A stretch of DNA of 64,000 nt from Spirosoma agri (GCF_010747415.1 NZ_JAAGNZ010000001.1:1612001-1676000), one strand, 5' to 3'. Positions 46,430 through 55,838 are shown, numbered from the stretch's first letter. Notes: a model not told the origin generated them from the letters alone. A program made the numbers and translations.

Positions 46430-47437
46430 ATGAATGTATCGCCTAAAAACGCATACTGTCTCGCTGTATTGGCCGGTACGCTGGCTGCCTGTAATACGCC
46501 TGATCCTGAGTTCGATGCACCGATCTTTCCTGAGCGAATTGCCTTCTCCGCTGCCCGGCAATACCCGGAAGGAATCACGTACGCGCCTTCACTGGACAAA
46601 TTTCTGGTCAGCTCCATTACGCAGGGAAAAATTGGAACGGTAGATCAGAACGGTCGGTATGCGGACCTGATTGCCCAAGACAGTGCGCTTATCAGTTCGA
46701 TTGGAATGAAAGTGCGCGATGGTAAACTGTACGTCTGCAACGGCGATCAGGGCGTTTCCAGCAAAAGTACGTCGGCAACGACATTAAAAACGGCGGGGCT
46801 ATTCATTTATGATCTGGCCACCCGTACGAACCTGAGACGTGTCAATCTGGCGGCATTGCTTCCGGGCTCCAACCACTATGCCAATGATCTGGCGTTCGAT
46901 TCTGAGGGCAATGCCTACGTAACTGACTCGTTTGCCCCGGTCATTTATAAGGTGCCTGCCGATACGACCAAGCCAAGTATTCTGGTCAATTCGCCTTTGT
47001 TCGCGGGCACTGAAGGCATCAACCTGAACGGTATCGTCTACCATCCCGACAAATTCCTGATTGTCGCCAAAGCGAACGAGGGTAGTCTGTACAAAGTCAG
47101 CCTGAGTGCACCGACGCTACCGAAGCAGATAACCGGTCCGGCGCTGCCCAACGGTGACGGCATGGTGTTGGTTGGCGACGATTTATACGTGGTCAATAAC
47201 CGGAATCGGGTTTCGCGGGTGCGTAGTTCGGATGGCTGGAACACGTTCACCATTGTCGAGTCGGATGCCAGCGGTTACGATCAGGCTACCACTTGCGTAG
47301 ACGTGAACGGAAAAATTTTCACGCTCAACGCCCGAATCAGCGAAGTGAGTGCAGCGGTGGCTGCCAAAAATCCGGCTCAGCTACAAGCCAGCGACTACAG
47401 CATCAAACAATTCAAGTCGACCGGCGCGGGTAACTAG
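46430..47437 (+). CDS. Beta-propeller lipoprotein (SMP-30/gluconolactonase-like)
   Basis: 335 residues. Lipobox LAAC (Cys about 21) after a short leader. Propeller repeats: YPEGITYAPSLDKFLVSS, IGMKVRDGKLYVCNGDQG, YANDLAFDSEGNAYVTDSFA, LNGIVYHPDKFLIVAK, GDDLYVVNNRNRVSRV. This fits the SMP-30/gluconolactonase superfamily. Ligand or reaction unknown; metal-binding Asn/Asp positions (YANDLAF) are kept. Convergent with the DUF1080 gene across a perfect hairpin. Confidence 0.8.
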   Translation: MNVSPKNAYCLAVLAGTLAACNTPDPEFDAPIFPERIAFSAARQYPEGITYAPSLDKFLVSSITQGKIGTVDQNGRYADLIAQDSALISSIGMKVRDGKLYVCNGDQGVSSKSTSATTLKTAGLFIYDLATRTNLRRVNLAALLPGSNHYANDLAFDSEGNAYVTDSFAPVIYKVPADTTKPSILVNSPLFAGTEGINLNGIVYHPDKFLIVAKANEGSLYKVSLSAPTLPKQITGPALPNGDGMVLVGDDLYVVNNRNRVSRVRSSDGWNTFTIVESDASGYDQATTCVDVNGKIFTLNARISEVSAAVAAKNPAQLQASDYSIKQFKSTGAGN

Positions 47438-47441
47438 ACCA

Positions 47442-47469
47442 GTCATCGGATAACTAATTATCCGATGAC
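47442..47469. terminator. Perfect 12-bp hairpin between convergent genes
   Basis: GTCATCGGATAA and TTATCCGATGAC enclose CTAA. It starts four bases after one stop and ends seven bases before the other. Confidence 0.65.
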
Positions 47470-47476
47470 TCTGCAC

Positions 47477-48115
47477 CTAATCTGGTAAAACCTTCAGTTG
47501 GATGTCTTTGAAATAAACTTTGCTTTTAGGATCGTGGCCTTGCAGGGCAACGGTTCCACTGCTGAGTTTTTTCATAGACTTGCCCTGGCTGATACTGTCG
47601 GGCTCCATATACTCGTTGATAGTCTTATCGTTGAGCTTGATGGTTACTTTTTTGCCCTGCACAATGATGTGTTCGGTATACCACTCATCGTCTTTCACGA
47701 ACACCTCTTTCACGTCCTGAAGGGCGTACACGCTGCCCGTTTTACGCCAGTCGGTGTGTGTTTGGTTTACCTGAATCTCGTAGCCTTTCGAGGGCCAGCC
47801 CGATGGTTGATAGGCGGTGTGAATAAACATGCCCGAATTGGAGCCCGGCATTGTTTTGACCTGCGCCTTCCATTCGAAATTTCTGAAATTATGGTTGCCT
47901 ACCGGGCCTTCGTAGAACAGATGGGCACGGGGACCCGCGACGACGATAGCACCATCCTGCACCGTGAAGGTACCCGGACTTTCTTCGGTGACTTTCCAGC
48001 CATCGAAATTTTTGCCGTTAAAAATGCTAACCCACCCATCGGCCTTCGGGCGGATCGTTAGATTCATAAACAGACCAGCTAACGCGATAGCCAGAACGAT
48101 CGAACGTTTTTTCAT
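47477..48115 (-). CDS. Secreted DUF1080 (3-keto-disaccharide hydrolase family) protein
   Basis: 212 residues with a signal peptide. DUF1080 signatures: WVSIFNGKNFDGWKV, FRNFEWKAQVKTMPGSNSGMF, KGYEIQVNQTH, DEWYTEHIIVQGKKVTIKLN and VALQGHDPKSKVYFKDIQLK. The concanavalin-like fold includes some 3-keto-disaccharide hydrolases, which act on sugars oxidised by Gfo/Idh-type dehydrogenases. Two such dehydrogenases lie 10 kb away; a link is possible but not shown by proximity. Confidence 0.88.
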   Translation of the reverse strand: MKKRSIVLAIALAGLFMNLTIRPKADGWVSIFNGKNFDGWKVTEESPGTFTVQDGAIVVAGPRAHLFYEGPVGNHNFRNFEWKAQVKTMPGSNSGMFIHTAYQPSGWPSKGYEIQVNQTHTDWRKTGSVYALQDVKEVFVKDDEWYTEHIIVQGKKVTIKLNDKTINEYMEPDSISQGKSMKKLSSGTVALQGHDPKSKVYFKDIQLKVLPD

Positions 48116-48280
48116 GTGATTCAGACTGTGATTTTACGTAGTTAGGTAAGAAGAAAAGCAGAGTTCTTTACTCTTTGAACAATTAAAAAAGAGTACGGAT
48201 AGATGATGGTGTCTATTCTGCACGAAACAGTCTGACTATAACCACCGTTACAACGTCTTACGATACACGTACGACACGTC

Positions 48281-49201
48281 ATGAAAAAAGGAGGGGTAAT
48301 TGCTTTGGTCGTTTTGCTGTTGGGAGCAATCGGCGCCTATGTCTGGTACAGCAGGCTCAAACAAAATGCTTCAGCCGAAAACGGCCCTTACGATAATACA
48401 CTCAAACCCCGGCTCGAACTCAGCCGGTTCGATTTTACTGACATCAGCGACGACGCGATTACGATGAACATGTACATGCTCGTCGATAATCCGCTGCCGG
48501 TGGGCTTCAAGGCGCACCAGGTCGATTACACATTTTATATCGCCGATACACCGGTCATGGTCGATTCTTACAGGAAGCCGATCGAGGTTAAATCCGGCGA
48601 TAGCACGTTGATTATGATGCCCGCCAAACTGTTCAGCAAGAAGCTGACGAAGGTGCTGGAAACGCTGGAACGGAAAGGAATCGACAGTACAACCTACAAA
48701 ATGCGGACGACGTTTGCGCTCGATGTCCCCATTCTGGGTGAAAAGACGTTTTCGGCCACCACCGAACGACGGATGCCGACGTATTACATGCCGAAGATCA
48801 AAATTGAAGATATCGACTTTGGGAAGCTTGGCCTCAAACGAGCCGACGTAGCCGCAAAAGTGAGCATAACCAATAAGAACAAGTTTCCCTACAACATCAC
48901 CGATACGCATTATACAGTCACGATCGACGGGGAGCAAATCGCGGAAGGGGAGCAGCCAGAACCGATTCTGATCAAAGCGCAGGCCACTACGCCCGTTGTC
49001 TTCCCGGTGACGGGCAAGCCGGGGAAAACACTGAGTGTATTGCCAAAGCTGCTGTTCGACAAAAAAGATACGCCCTACGTGATTGATTTCCGGTGTAAGA
49101 TTATCGACAAAAACGACAATCCGACCTTTAAAAACAGCAAGTTTATCGCCACGATAAAGGGAACGATGGACGATTTTAAGAAGCTCAAACAGAGTAAGTA
49201 A
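48281..49201 (+). CDS. LEA type 2 (LEA14/WHy) protein with N-terminal anchor
   Basis: 306 residues. A membrane segment (about 5-24) precedes two LEA_2/WHy-type beta-sandwich domains (about 40-165 and 170-300; FTDISDDAITMNMYMLVDNPLP is the first strand pair, written in parts FTDISDDAITMN and LVDNPLP). KVSITNKNKFPYNITDT opens the second. The WHy fold is linked to desiccation and stress tolerance. Anchored on the outside of the inner membrane, no catalytic residues. Shares the fold with the lipoprotein at 7720. 20 bases upstream of the flavoprotein gene. Confidence 0.8.
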   Translation: MKKGGVIALVVLLLGAIGAYVWYSRLKQNASAENGPYDNTLKPRLELSRFDFTDISDDAITMNMYMLVDNPLPVGFKAHQVDYTFYIADTPVMVDSYRKPIEVKSGDSTLIMMPAKLFSKKLTKVLETLERKGIDSTTYKMRTTFALDVPILGEKTFSATTERRMPTYYMPKIKIEDIDFGKLGLKRADVAAKVSITNKNKFPYNITDTHYTVTIDGEQIAEGEQPEPILIKAQATTPVVFPVTGKPGKTLSVLPKLLFDKKDTPYVIDFRCKIIDKNDNPTFKNSKFIATIKGTMDDFKKLKQSK

Positions 49202-49221
49202 CCTTCGTCAAAAAAAGCCTT

Positions 49222-50691
49222 ATGAAATCGCACTACGATCTTATTGCTATTGGAGCGGGTTCGGCTGGCCTTGGTATAGCCATTGCCATGAAGCGGCTCG
49301 GTTTTAGTGTGCTGCTCGTTGATCGCTATGATCATCGGATTGGGGGCGATTGCCTGAACGATGGCTGCGTACCCAGCAAAGCACTGATCCACGTGAGTCG
49401 CCTGATCCATAACGCCAAACGTACACAACCCTTCGGCTGGAAAACGGAAGGCAAAACCGATCTGGCCGCTGTGATGCAGTACGTGCGTGAGCGACAGGAC
49501 ATTATTCGTGTCCACGAGAACGCGGACTATCTACGCCAAACCGAGGGCCTGGATGTTGAGTTGGGTACGGCGAAATTCGTGGGTAGCCAGGAAATAGAGA
49601 TCAGTCGGGATAATCAGCCGGGTCGATTGGTGTCCGCCCGGAATATCGTGCTGTGTACGGGCTCGAAACCACAGACGTTGACCGTGGATGGTATTGAACA
49701 GGTGAACATTCATACGAACGAAACGCTGTTCTCACTCGAAACGCTTCCCGAACGACTGCTTATTGTTGGATCCGGACCCGTTGGTATCGAACTCGGTCAG
49801 GCATTTCAGCGGCTGGGTAGCCAGGTAACGGTGGTGGGAGCCGAGGACCGGATTTTGTCGAAAGAACTCCCCGACGTGTCCGATATTCTGCAAAAGCGGC
49901 TGACCGAGGAAGGAATCGAGTTTAAGCTTAGTCGCACGGTAAAATCCTTTCCCCATCCGAATTCTGCTGAACTAGTACTGGAAAATGGCTCAACGGAGCT
50001 GGTTGAATTCGATGTGGTCCTGGTCGCTATTGGCCGGACGTTCAACTTCGACGAGCTGAATCTTTCCGCAGCGGGAATCGATCTGGACGACAAAGGGCGT
50101 ATCAAACTGAACGACTATCTGCAAACAACCAATGAACACGTTTTTGCCGCTGGTGATGCAGCCGCCGGGTTGCCCGCCGGACAACGTTATTTCTCTCACG
50201 CGGCCGAACTGCACGTGTCTACGCTGATCACGAACTTCATTACGCCCGGTCAGATCCTCGACAAGAAACTGAGCTACGATTATTTCTCATGGGTAACGTT
50301 TACGGACCCCGAAGTAGCTACGTTTGGTCTGTCGGAAGATGATCTGAAGAAGCGTACGATCAGCTACGAACGTGTTGCGTATGATTTCGCGCATGACGAT
50401 CGGGCAGTGATCGAAGACTATGCCTACGCCAAACTGATTTTATTCACCGAACCATCCGGCATTAACCCCTTCGGTACCAGAATTCTGGGTGGCACCATGA
50501 TTGCGCCTAACGCGGGTGAACTGGCCCAGGAGTTAATTCTGGCCATTCAGAAAAAGCTGACCGCGGGCGATTTCTTCAACAAAATTTATCCCTATCCGAC
50601 GGCCAGCCGCATCAACAAATCAGTCTGGGTCGACCATATCTCCGACAACCTGCCGGATGTGGTCAAAAAGGCCGTGAACTGGTTGTATTGA
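49222..50691 (+). CDS. MerA-like class I pyridine nucleotide-disulfide oxidoreductase
   Basis: 489 residues. FAD fold GAGSAGLGIAIAMKRLG (about 11-27), redox disulfide GGDCLNDGCVPSKALIH (Cys pair about 44/49), NAD(P) fold IVGSGPVGIELGQAFQRLG, second FAD motif FAAGDAAAG. The C-terminal catalytic HPTxxE of dihydrolipoyl dehydrogenase is YPYPTASR here, so the His-Glu dyad is replaced by Tyr and Arg, as in mercuric reductase-like enzymes. The MerA C-terminal CysCys pair is absent. Substrate unknown; a disulfide or quinone reductase is likely. Confidence 0.85.
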   Translation: MKSHYDLIAIGAGSAGLGIAIAMKRLGFSVLLVDRYDHRIGGDCLNDGCVPSKALIHVSRLIHNAKRTQPFGWKTEGKTDLAAVMQYVRERQDIIRVHENADYLRQTEGLDVELGTAKFVGSQEIEISRDNQPGRLVSARNIVLCTGSKPQTLTVDGIEQVNIHTNETLFSLETLPERLLIVGSGPVGIELGQAFQRLGSQVTVVGAEDRILSKELPDVSDILQKRLTEEGIEFKLSRTVKSFPHPNSAELVLENGSTELVEFDVVLVAIGRTFNFDELNLSAAGIDLDDKGRIKLNDYLQTTNEHVFAAGDAAAGLPAGQRYFSHAAELHVSTLITNFITPGQILDKKLSYDYFSWVTFTDPEVATFGLSEDDLKKRTISYERVAYDFAHDDRAVIEDYAYAKLILFTEPSGINPFGTRILGGTMIAPNAGELAQELILAIQKKLTAGDFFNKIYPYPTASRINKSVWVDHISDNLPDVVKKAVNWLY

Positions 50692-50722
50692 TCCTGCCCG
50701 CCGGGTAACTCCGCGATTCGGA

Positions 50723-52291
50723 TCAACGCGCTACCAACAGGCGTTTGGTGAGTGCCCCCTGCCTCGTGGCAACGTGAACGACGTAGGTTCCGGTGGGTAA
50801 TGTGCCAACATTGAACCGGACCGATGTTGCTGTTAGCTGCGATGCATTAAGCTGGATCATGCGCCCTTGTGCGTCCGTCAGCGCGACAGATTGCAGACCC
50901 GGATTGATGGCGTCAGCTTCCAGCACCACCTCCGATGAAGCAGGGTTGGGGTACAATCGCGCATCAGCCAGCGGGGTGAATTCAGTACTCGTAACGGTTG
51001 ACCTGAACACCGGAGCGACGGGGAAGTCGCGGAAGAGCGTGTTCGATTCGGTGGTGGTATCAGTGCCGAACCAGTCGGTCAAAATAGCCGCGTACACCTG
51101 CCGGAAATCCGTCTGCATTTTCAGGTTGTTATTGTCCAGATCACTCAGGTTCGGGTTCTTACCAACCATCGATGATTTGATCGCGTTGCCGAATACGAAC
51201 ATCGGCGCTGAAGTTCCGTGATCGGTGCCGCGACTACCATTCGATATGGCGCGTCGGCCAAATTCAGAAAACGTCATGCCAACAACCCGGTCGTCAATTT
51301 TCAGCTTCCCCAGATCCGTTTGGAAAGCCAGAACAGCGTCGGAAAGCGTTTTCAGCAGATTAGCGTGGGGGCCAACGGTCGTGTCGGTGGCATCGACCTG
51401 ACTGGCGTGGGTATCGAAACCGCCCAGCGTGACGTAATAGACTTTGGTTTGCAGACCACCGCTGATAAGCCTCGCAATAATTTTCAGCTGATCGCTCAGT
51501 GCATTACCGGTTGGGTAGGTTGCCAGATTTTTACCTTTGCTCGCTGCCGTTTTGATCTGCCCCGCGTAACTGACCGAACTGGCCTGTTGCTGCCGGATGT
51601 AGTCAATCTGCCGACCGGCGTAGCCCGAAACCGTACTCACCGGGTCATTGGGTTTGTCGCCAACCAGCCGGGCGAATGTGTCGGGGTCCTGAAGGACAAT
51701 CGCCATCGAGTCAGTAGGGCCTAACAGAGTCGTAGCGGCTACGTACCCAATCTGAATAGCGGGTGGATCAGGTGTTTCGGCGGTGGGGTAAGCCTTCGGA
51801 TAGTTGGGGAATCGCTTATCCAGATAACGACCTGCCCAACCGGATGTGGCCGTCTGGCTGGAATCGACGGCGGTCATCCAGATGTCGCTCGCCCGAAAAT
51901 GGGAAAAGTTAGGCGTTGGATACGACACCCCCTGAATGATGCTTAGCTTACCGTCGTTAAAAAGCTGTTGCATCCCCGTCATGGATGGATGAAGACCCGT
52001 TGCTGCATAGTTCTTCAGTTTCAGTGCTTTGGTTTCGGGGATAGCGATGTTGCCCCGAAAATTCGACGCGGTGTAGACGCTCATCTGATCGAGTGGAATC
52101 ACCGTATTCAGGCCGTCGTTACCGCCCTGCAATTGAATAATAACCAGAACCCGATCGCTCTGCTCGGCCAGTTCGATCAGCGACCGCACAAACGAAGAGG
52201 GCCGGGCAAACGCCTTCGCACCATAGCCATCAATCAAAACCGGCAGCACCAGCGACGAAGCCGCATACTGTAGAAAATTACGACGTTTCAT
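50723..52291 (-). CDS. DUF1501 protein with Tat-like leader and type IX sorting tail
   Basis: 522 residues from the ATG at 52289-52291 (MKRRNFLQYAASSLVLPVL). The RR motif in the leader suggests Tat export. DUF1501 features: QLQGGNDGLNTVIPLD, LGGFDTHASQVD, EFGRRAISNGSRGTDHGTS and FVFGNAIK; these resemble sulfatase/alkaline-phosphatase-fold proteins. The last ~75 residues (ARLYPNPASSEVVL ... GTYVVHV ... TKRLLVAR) are a type A T9SS sorting domain, so it is sent to the cell surface. Encoded with a DUF1800 partner, as is usual. Substrate unknown. Confidence 0.9.
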   Translation of the reverse strand: MKRRNFLQYAASSLVLPVLIDGYGAKAFARPSSFVRSLIELAEQSDRVLVIIQLQGGNDGLNTVIPLDQMSVYTASNFRGNIAIPETKALKLKNYAATGLHPSMTGMQQLFNDGKLSIIQGVSYPTPNFSHFRASDIWMTAVDSSQTATSGWAGRYLDKRFPNYPKAYPTAETPDPPAIQIGYVAATTLLGPTDSMAIVLQDPDTFARLVGDKPNDPVSTVSGYAGRQIDYIRQQQASSVSYAGQIKTAASKGKNLATYPTGNALSDQLKIIARLISGGLQTKVYYVTLGGFDTHASQVDATDTTVGPHANLLKTLSDAVLAFQTDLGKLKIDDRVVGMTFSEFGRRAISNGSRGTDHGTSAPMFVFGNAIKSSMVGKNPNLSDLDNNNLKMQTDFRQVYAAILTDWFGTDTTTESNTLFRDFPVAPVFRSTVTSTEFTPLADARLYPNPASSEVVLEADAINPGLQSVALTDAQGRMIQLNASQLTATSVRFNVGTLPTGTYVVHVATRQGALTKRLLVAR

Positions 52292-52385
52292 AGGTAAGGA
52301 ATAATTGAGCGGGTTAGTGAATGAGCGATTGAGTGAATAGTGATACAAAAAGAATTTACTCAATCACTAAGGATTTCAGTCACAA
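52292..52385 (-). repeat. GAGYGA-type inverted repeat, solo copy of four-helix-bundle 3' flank
   Basis: On the minus strand this gap reads TGACTGAAATCC, then TTAGTGATTGAGTAAAT, a loop, and ATTCACTCAATCGCTC, just before the DUF1501 start. It closely resembles the stretch after the stop codon of the four-helix-bundle gene at 60211 (GCGACTGAAA then AGTGAAAGAG, loop, TTTCACTCATT). The arms form an imperfect hairpin. Confidence 0.5.
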
Positions 52386-53936
52386 TTAATTCACCTGGTA
52401 TTCAGCCATGCGGAAAATGTACTGTAAAAAGTTCGTTAGCTTCAATTGGACTGCCTGTTTCTTGGCGGCATCGGTCGGGCTTCTAACGTAGTCGTTCCAT
52501 TCACTGGTCCATTCGTAGCGTGGAATCGAGTTGAGCAGAATCGTGTCGGTCAGAAAATCGGTCTGCGTTTGGGTGAGTGGAATGGCCAGTAGCTGTGCGG
52601 TCATATCCGTAACCAGTTTGGCGGCATTGCTCGGGTCTGACAGCGTTTTAGCGTAGACCAGCACATCAATAACGGGTTTTCCAGCCAGCTTCAGCGCGCC
52701 ATTGGTAAGGGTATCGCCGAAGCTGCCCCGTAACCCCAGCGTGGTTGAATTGACCCATTGCTGATAATAGCCCGTTTGGTAGTAAGCCGTCCAGCCGAAC
52801 ACCGTTGGCGGATCGAGCAGGTCTTGCTGCTGTTCTTTGAGCCGGGCATACGCGTAATTACCGACCTGATAAAAGTTTGTTATGTTCTGAGTGGCATCGG
52901 GAGCCTGTAGTCCCCAGAAACGCAGCGTACCAATCACCAGATCGGTCGGGGATTTGATAATCGCTCCACGCAAACTCTCGTCGAAGAAATGCTGACTTTG
53001 CAGGAGGGCTGTCAACACGGGCTTTAGTTCGAAATTGCTTTTCCGAAACAGATCCCCAAGTGGTTGAATAACACCCGTTTCAATCGCGGGGGTGATGTCT
53101 GAATTGACAAACCAGCGGTACAGCCGTCGGCAGATGTAGCGGGGCGTTTCGGTGTTGCGCAGGATCATATCGAGCAGATCGTTCAACTCGTCTAGCCCGC
53201 CACTGGCTGTCGATCGCCCTTTGATGACGGTATTCTGGTACGTTGCCGAAAATGATTTGTCGCTCGTATCGTGCTTTGCCGGTCGGAATGAACTGCTAAT
53301 GGTTGCATTTACCGCATCGCGATAACCCGTGTCGGCCCAGCCCGTCAGTGCCTTTGCCGCCATACGAACATCGTCTTCGGTGTAACCGCCATTCCGTCCG
53401 ATGGTAAACAATTCCTGAAGTTCGCGGGCGTAGTTTTCATTGGCTGTACCGACCACATTCTGGTTGCCGTTCAGAAAGCGAAGCATGGCCGGGTCCTGCG
53501 TGATCGCCACCGCAAATGCCTTGAAGTTACCCAGTGCCTGCTGCCGAAGTAACGCATTGTAGCGGTACATGTACCGATAATCGTTAACAGTGGCGGTATT
53601 GGTAACGAAATGATTCGACCAGAACAGGGTCATTTTTTCGAGCAGCGATATGGGCTGATTGAGCATCAGGTTCGCCCACCAGGCTTTGAGGTAGGCGTTC
53701 AGTTTCCCCGTATTGGTTGTGTCGAATGGCTGATCGTGAAAAGTTTTCCCCGTGGTAAGGTCCAGCGGAGGAGCCGGAGCCGGTTGATCAGCCAGGAGTT
53801 TCAGGAGGATTTGACTAGCCGTTTGTCCGGTCAGCATTTTGATCTGGTCGGCGGTAGGGCCAAATGTCGTTCGTCGAAGCAGATGACCCACCTGAGCCGC
53901 TGTCAGAGGTTGCGTGTAAGCATCGAGTAGCGCCAC
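52386..53936 (-). CDS. DUF1800 domain protein
   Basis: 516 residues from a GTG (53934-53936) giving MALLDAYTQPLTAAQVGHLL, a start typical of the family. A TTG at 53978 adds 14 poorly conserved residues and is the alternative. Motifs: HLLRRTTFGPTADQI, LMLNQPISLLEKMTLFWSNH, NYARELQELFTIG and KALTGWADTGY. The family almost always pairs with DUF1501, as here 94 bases downstream. Together they are thought to act on extracellular polysaccharide or phosphate esters, but the function is not established. Confidence 0.88.
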   Translation of the reverse strand: MALLDAYTQPLTAAQVGHLLRRTTFGPTADQIKMLTGQTASQILLKLLADQPAPAPPLDLTTGKTFHDQPFDTTNTGKLNAYLKAWWANLMLNQPISLLEKMTLFWSNHFVTNTATVNDYRYMYRYNALLRQQALGNFKAFAVAITQDPAMLRFLNGNQNVVGTANENYARELQELFTIGRNGGYTEDDVRMAAKALTGWADTGYRDAVNATISSSFRPAKHDTSDKSFSATYQNTVIKGRSTASGGLDELNDLLDMILRNTETPRYICRRLYRWFVNSDITPAIETGVIQPLGDLFRKSNFELKPVLTALLQSQHFFDESLRGAIIKSPTDLVIGTLRFWGLQAPDATQNITNFYQVGNYAYARLKEQQQDLLDPPTVFGWTAYYQTGYYQQWVNSTTLGLRGSFGDTLTNGALKLAGKPVIDVLVYAKTLSDPSNAAKLVTDMTAQLLAIPLTQTQTDFLTDTILLNSIPRYEWTSEWNDYVRSPTDAAKKQAVQLKLTNFLQYIFRMAEYQVN

Positions 53937-54131
53937 AACGTAGAAGATTAAAGTCTGTCGAATAGGTTTACTATGCAATTGACAAAAACTAATTGACGAA
54001 GTTCAGCACTACGTGTTTAATTAATTGATTTTTAACGATTTGATTTAATTTTCGTTAAATTTTGTTACTACTTTACGTTAAGTAATTATACTTAGTTTTT
54101 TCGCACAGAAAAATGGAAATAGACGTTGTCG

Positions 54132-54848
54132 CTATAACCGTGATTGGCTAAGCCGGCGAAGTGATACGAAGTGACCGAATAAAACAACCGGAACAACAAA
54201 GCCGGGCAACCAGATAAAGGGGAATTTAAGAATACCGACATTCGGTTGCTCAAACGAAAATTGCTGGAAGGGCAACGGTGCCGATAGAATAGCGTTCGTG
54301 ACGATGTTGAGCAGTAGCAACAGCGCCATCACGTTCCAGATAAACAGCCACCGTTTCGACAGGGTAGGTCGATTGAAGGAAAAGTAAGCAATTATAGGTG
54401 CCGTCAATCCGGCCAGTATATCAAAATTTCGCCCTTCGAACGTCATTAATTCAGGAACCTGATGATGGACGTATAAACCAAACAGCACCAACTCAACAAA
54501 TACCCGGACGCTGTTCAGATACGTAAGTGTAGCCAGCGGTAGAGCGTCCACAAACCGGCGGCCCCCCGCAGACATAAACAGGCCGGAGATGAACAGAAGC
54601 GGGGGTAAAAGGCCCAGCATCAGCCGGGTAGGGACCGTGTTGAGGGTTGTAAAAAAATCCTGTGAGGCCAGCACGCCCAGCAAAGTCAGCCAGAGGAGTA
54701 AACCCAGCAGAACAGGACGCGCTAGTTTAGGGCTGGATCGATGAACGGCCAGCAGGAAGCCACCTAACGTCAGCGTAGTTATGACGACAAAAGCGACAGC
54801 CAGCCAGACGGGCGGCTCAATAAGGAGGTAAGTTAGATTCGGTTGCAT
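54132..54848 (-). CDS. Integral membrane protein, about seven helices
   Basis: 238 residues. Seven hydrophobic segments (about 12-33, 45-63, 76-93, 103-125, 137-155, 167-188, 208-230). No recognised motif; possible regulator-linked membrane protein, as it follows the membrane LytTR gene on the same strand by 123 bases. Function unknown. Confidence 0.7.
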   Translation of the reverse strand: MQPNLTYLLIEPPVWLAVAFVVITTLTLGGFLLAVHRSSPKLARPVLLGLLLWLTLLGVLASQDFFTTLNTVPTRLMLGLLPPLLFISGLFMSAGGRRFVDALPLATLTYLNSVRVFVELVLFGLYVHHQVPELMTFEGRNFDILAGLTAPIIAYFSFNRPTLSKRWLFIWNVMALLLLLNIVTNAILSAPLPFQQFSFEQPNVGILKFPFIWLPGFVVPVVLFGHFVSLRRLSQSRL

Positions 54849-54971
54849 GGTTTCGATTGCCTGTTGAGCGGGTCAGTTGCCCGATGCCGCAAAGAAAACA
54901 AGGCACATCTGCTGTTGATGGGAGCCATCAGGGATTAATAAACGAATGGTAGCTAGCTGACCGATGAATGG

Positions 54972-55838
54972 TTACGCCACCGTCGTTTGACGAAACCACT
55001 TTTTAAACTCGGCACGTCGATACCGGCTAACGATCACGTGTTCGCTGTGGTGACTTTTATGAAGAGCCGGGACCAGTTCGACCATCAGCTTCTGGTTGAC
55101 ATCGTCCTGCACCGACCGGATGGCATTCAGATTAACGATAAACTGACGATTCAGCTGAAAAAAGAACGCTGATGCCAACTGATTCTCTAGTTTACTGAAC
55201 GAATTATACGTAGTCGTTACCTGCTGGCCGTCGGTTTTAACGAGCAGGACCATACCGCCGGAGGAGTAGACATAAGCGATCTCGTCTGGCGACAGGCGAA
55301 GCTGCCGACTTCCGGCCTCGATAACAATCCATACCGATGAGGGAGGAAGCGCGAGGTGCTTTAACTGATCATTGACCTGAACAGTGGGTTGTTGCTTTTC
55401 GGCGTAAATTGTTTGGATAAGGTATAAACCGACATACGCTCCATTGATAAGGGTGGCTATCGTGGCGCAAACGAAAACGCCTGATGTAACGGTAGGTAGT
55501 GAGGGCCAGTCACCCGAATAGAGCCGGATTGCCAGTGGAAAGACTACGGAAAATGTCAACATGGTCGCCGTTCCACCGAGCAACATCTGTTGCTGAATGC
55601 GTTTCACCGGATTTCTGTGAAAGGGTATGTGCTGGTCCAAATAAGTGAAGATCCGTAGATTCACCTCCCAGCAGCAAAGCATCACCGTCGATACCGTCAG
55701 AAAATAAGCTATTGGAAACTGATAGCGGTCTTCGTAAGGGAAGTGCCGATAAAACACCAGGTGAGACGCGACAAAGGCGGCTACGGGCACTGCAATGAGT
55801 CGGGCGTAACGGTGTTGCCGATGAGTGAGCGGAGCCAT
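54972..55838 (-). CDS. LytTR transcriptional regulator with membrane domain
   Basis: 288 residues. Four membrane helices (about 13-33, 45-60, 85-107, 118-140) precede a cytosolic LytTR DNA-binding domain (about 185-285: VWIVIEAGSRQLRLSPDEIAYV in parts, STYNSFSKLENQL-like strand, FFQLNRQFIVNLNAI, and VIVSRYRRAEFKKWF). There is no receiver domain, so the signal is probably sensed in the membrane. Likely controls nearby genes, perhaps the membrane protein downstream. Confidence 0.85.
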   Translation of the reverse strand: MAPLTHRQHRYARLIAVPVAAFVASHLVFYRHFPYEDRYQFPIAYFLTVSTVMLCCWEVNLRIFTYLDQHIPFHRNPVKRIQQQMLLGGTATMLTFSVVFPLAIRLYSGDWPSLPTVTSGVFVCATIATLINGAYVGLYLIQTIYAEKQQPTVQVNDQLKHLALPPSSVWIVIEAGSRQLRLSPDEIAYVYSSGGMVLLVKTDGQQVTTTYNSFSKLENQLASAFFFQLNRQFIVNLNAIRSVQDDVNQKLMVELVPALHKSHHSEHVIVSRYRRAEFKKWFRQTTVA

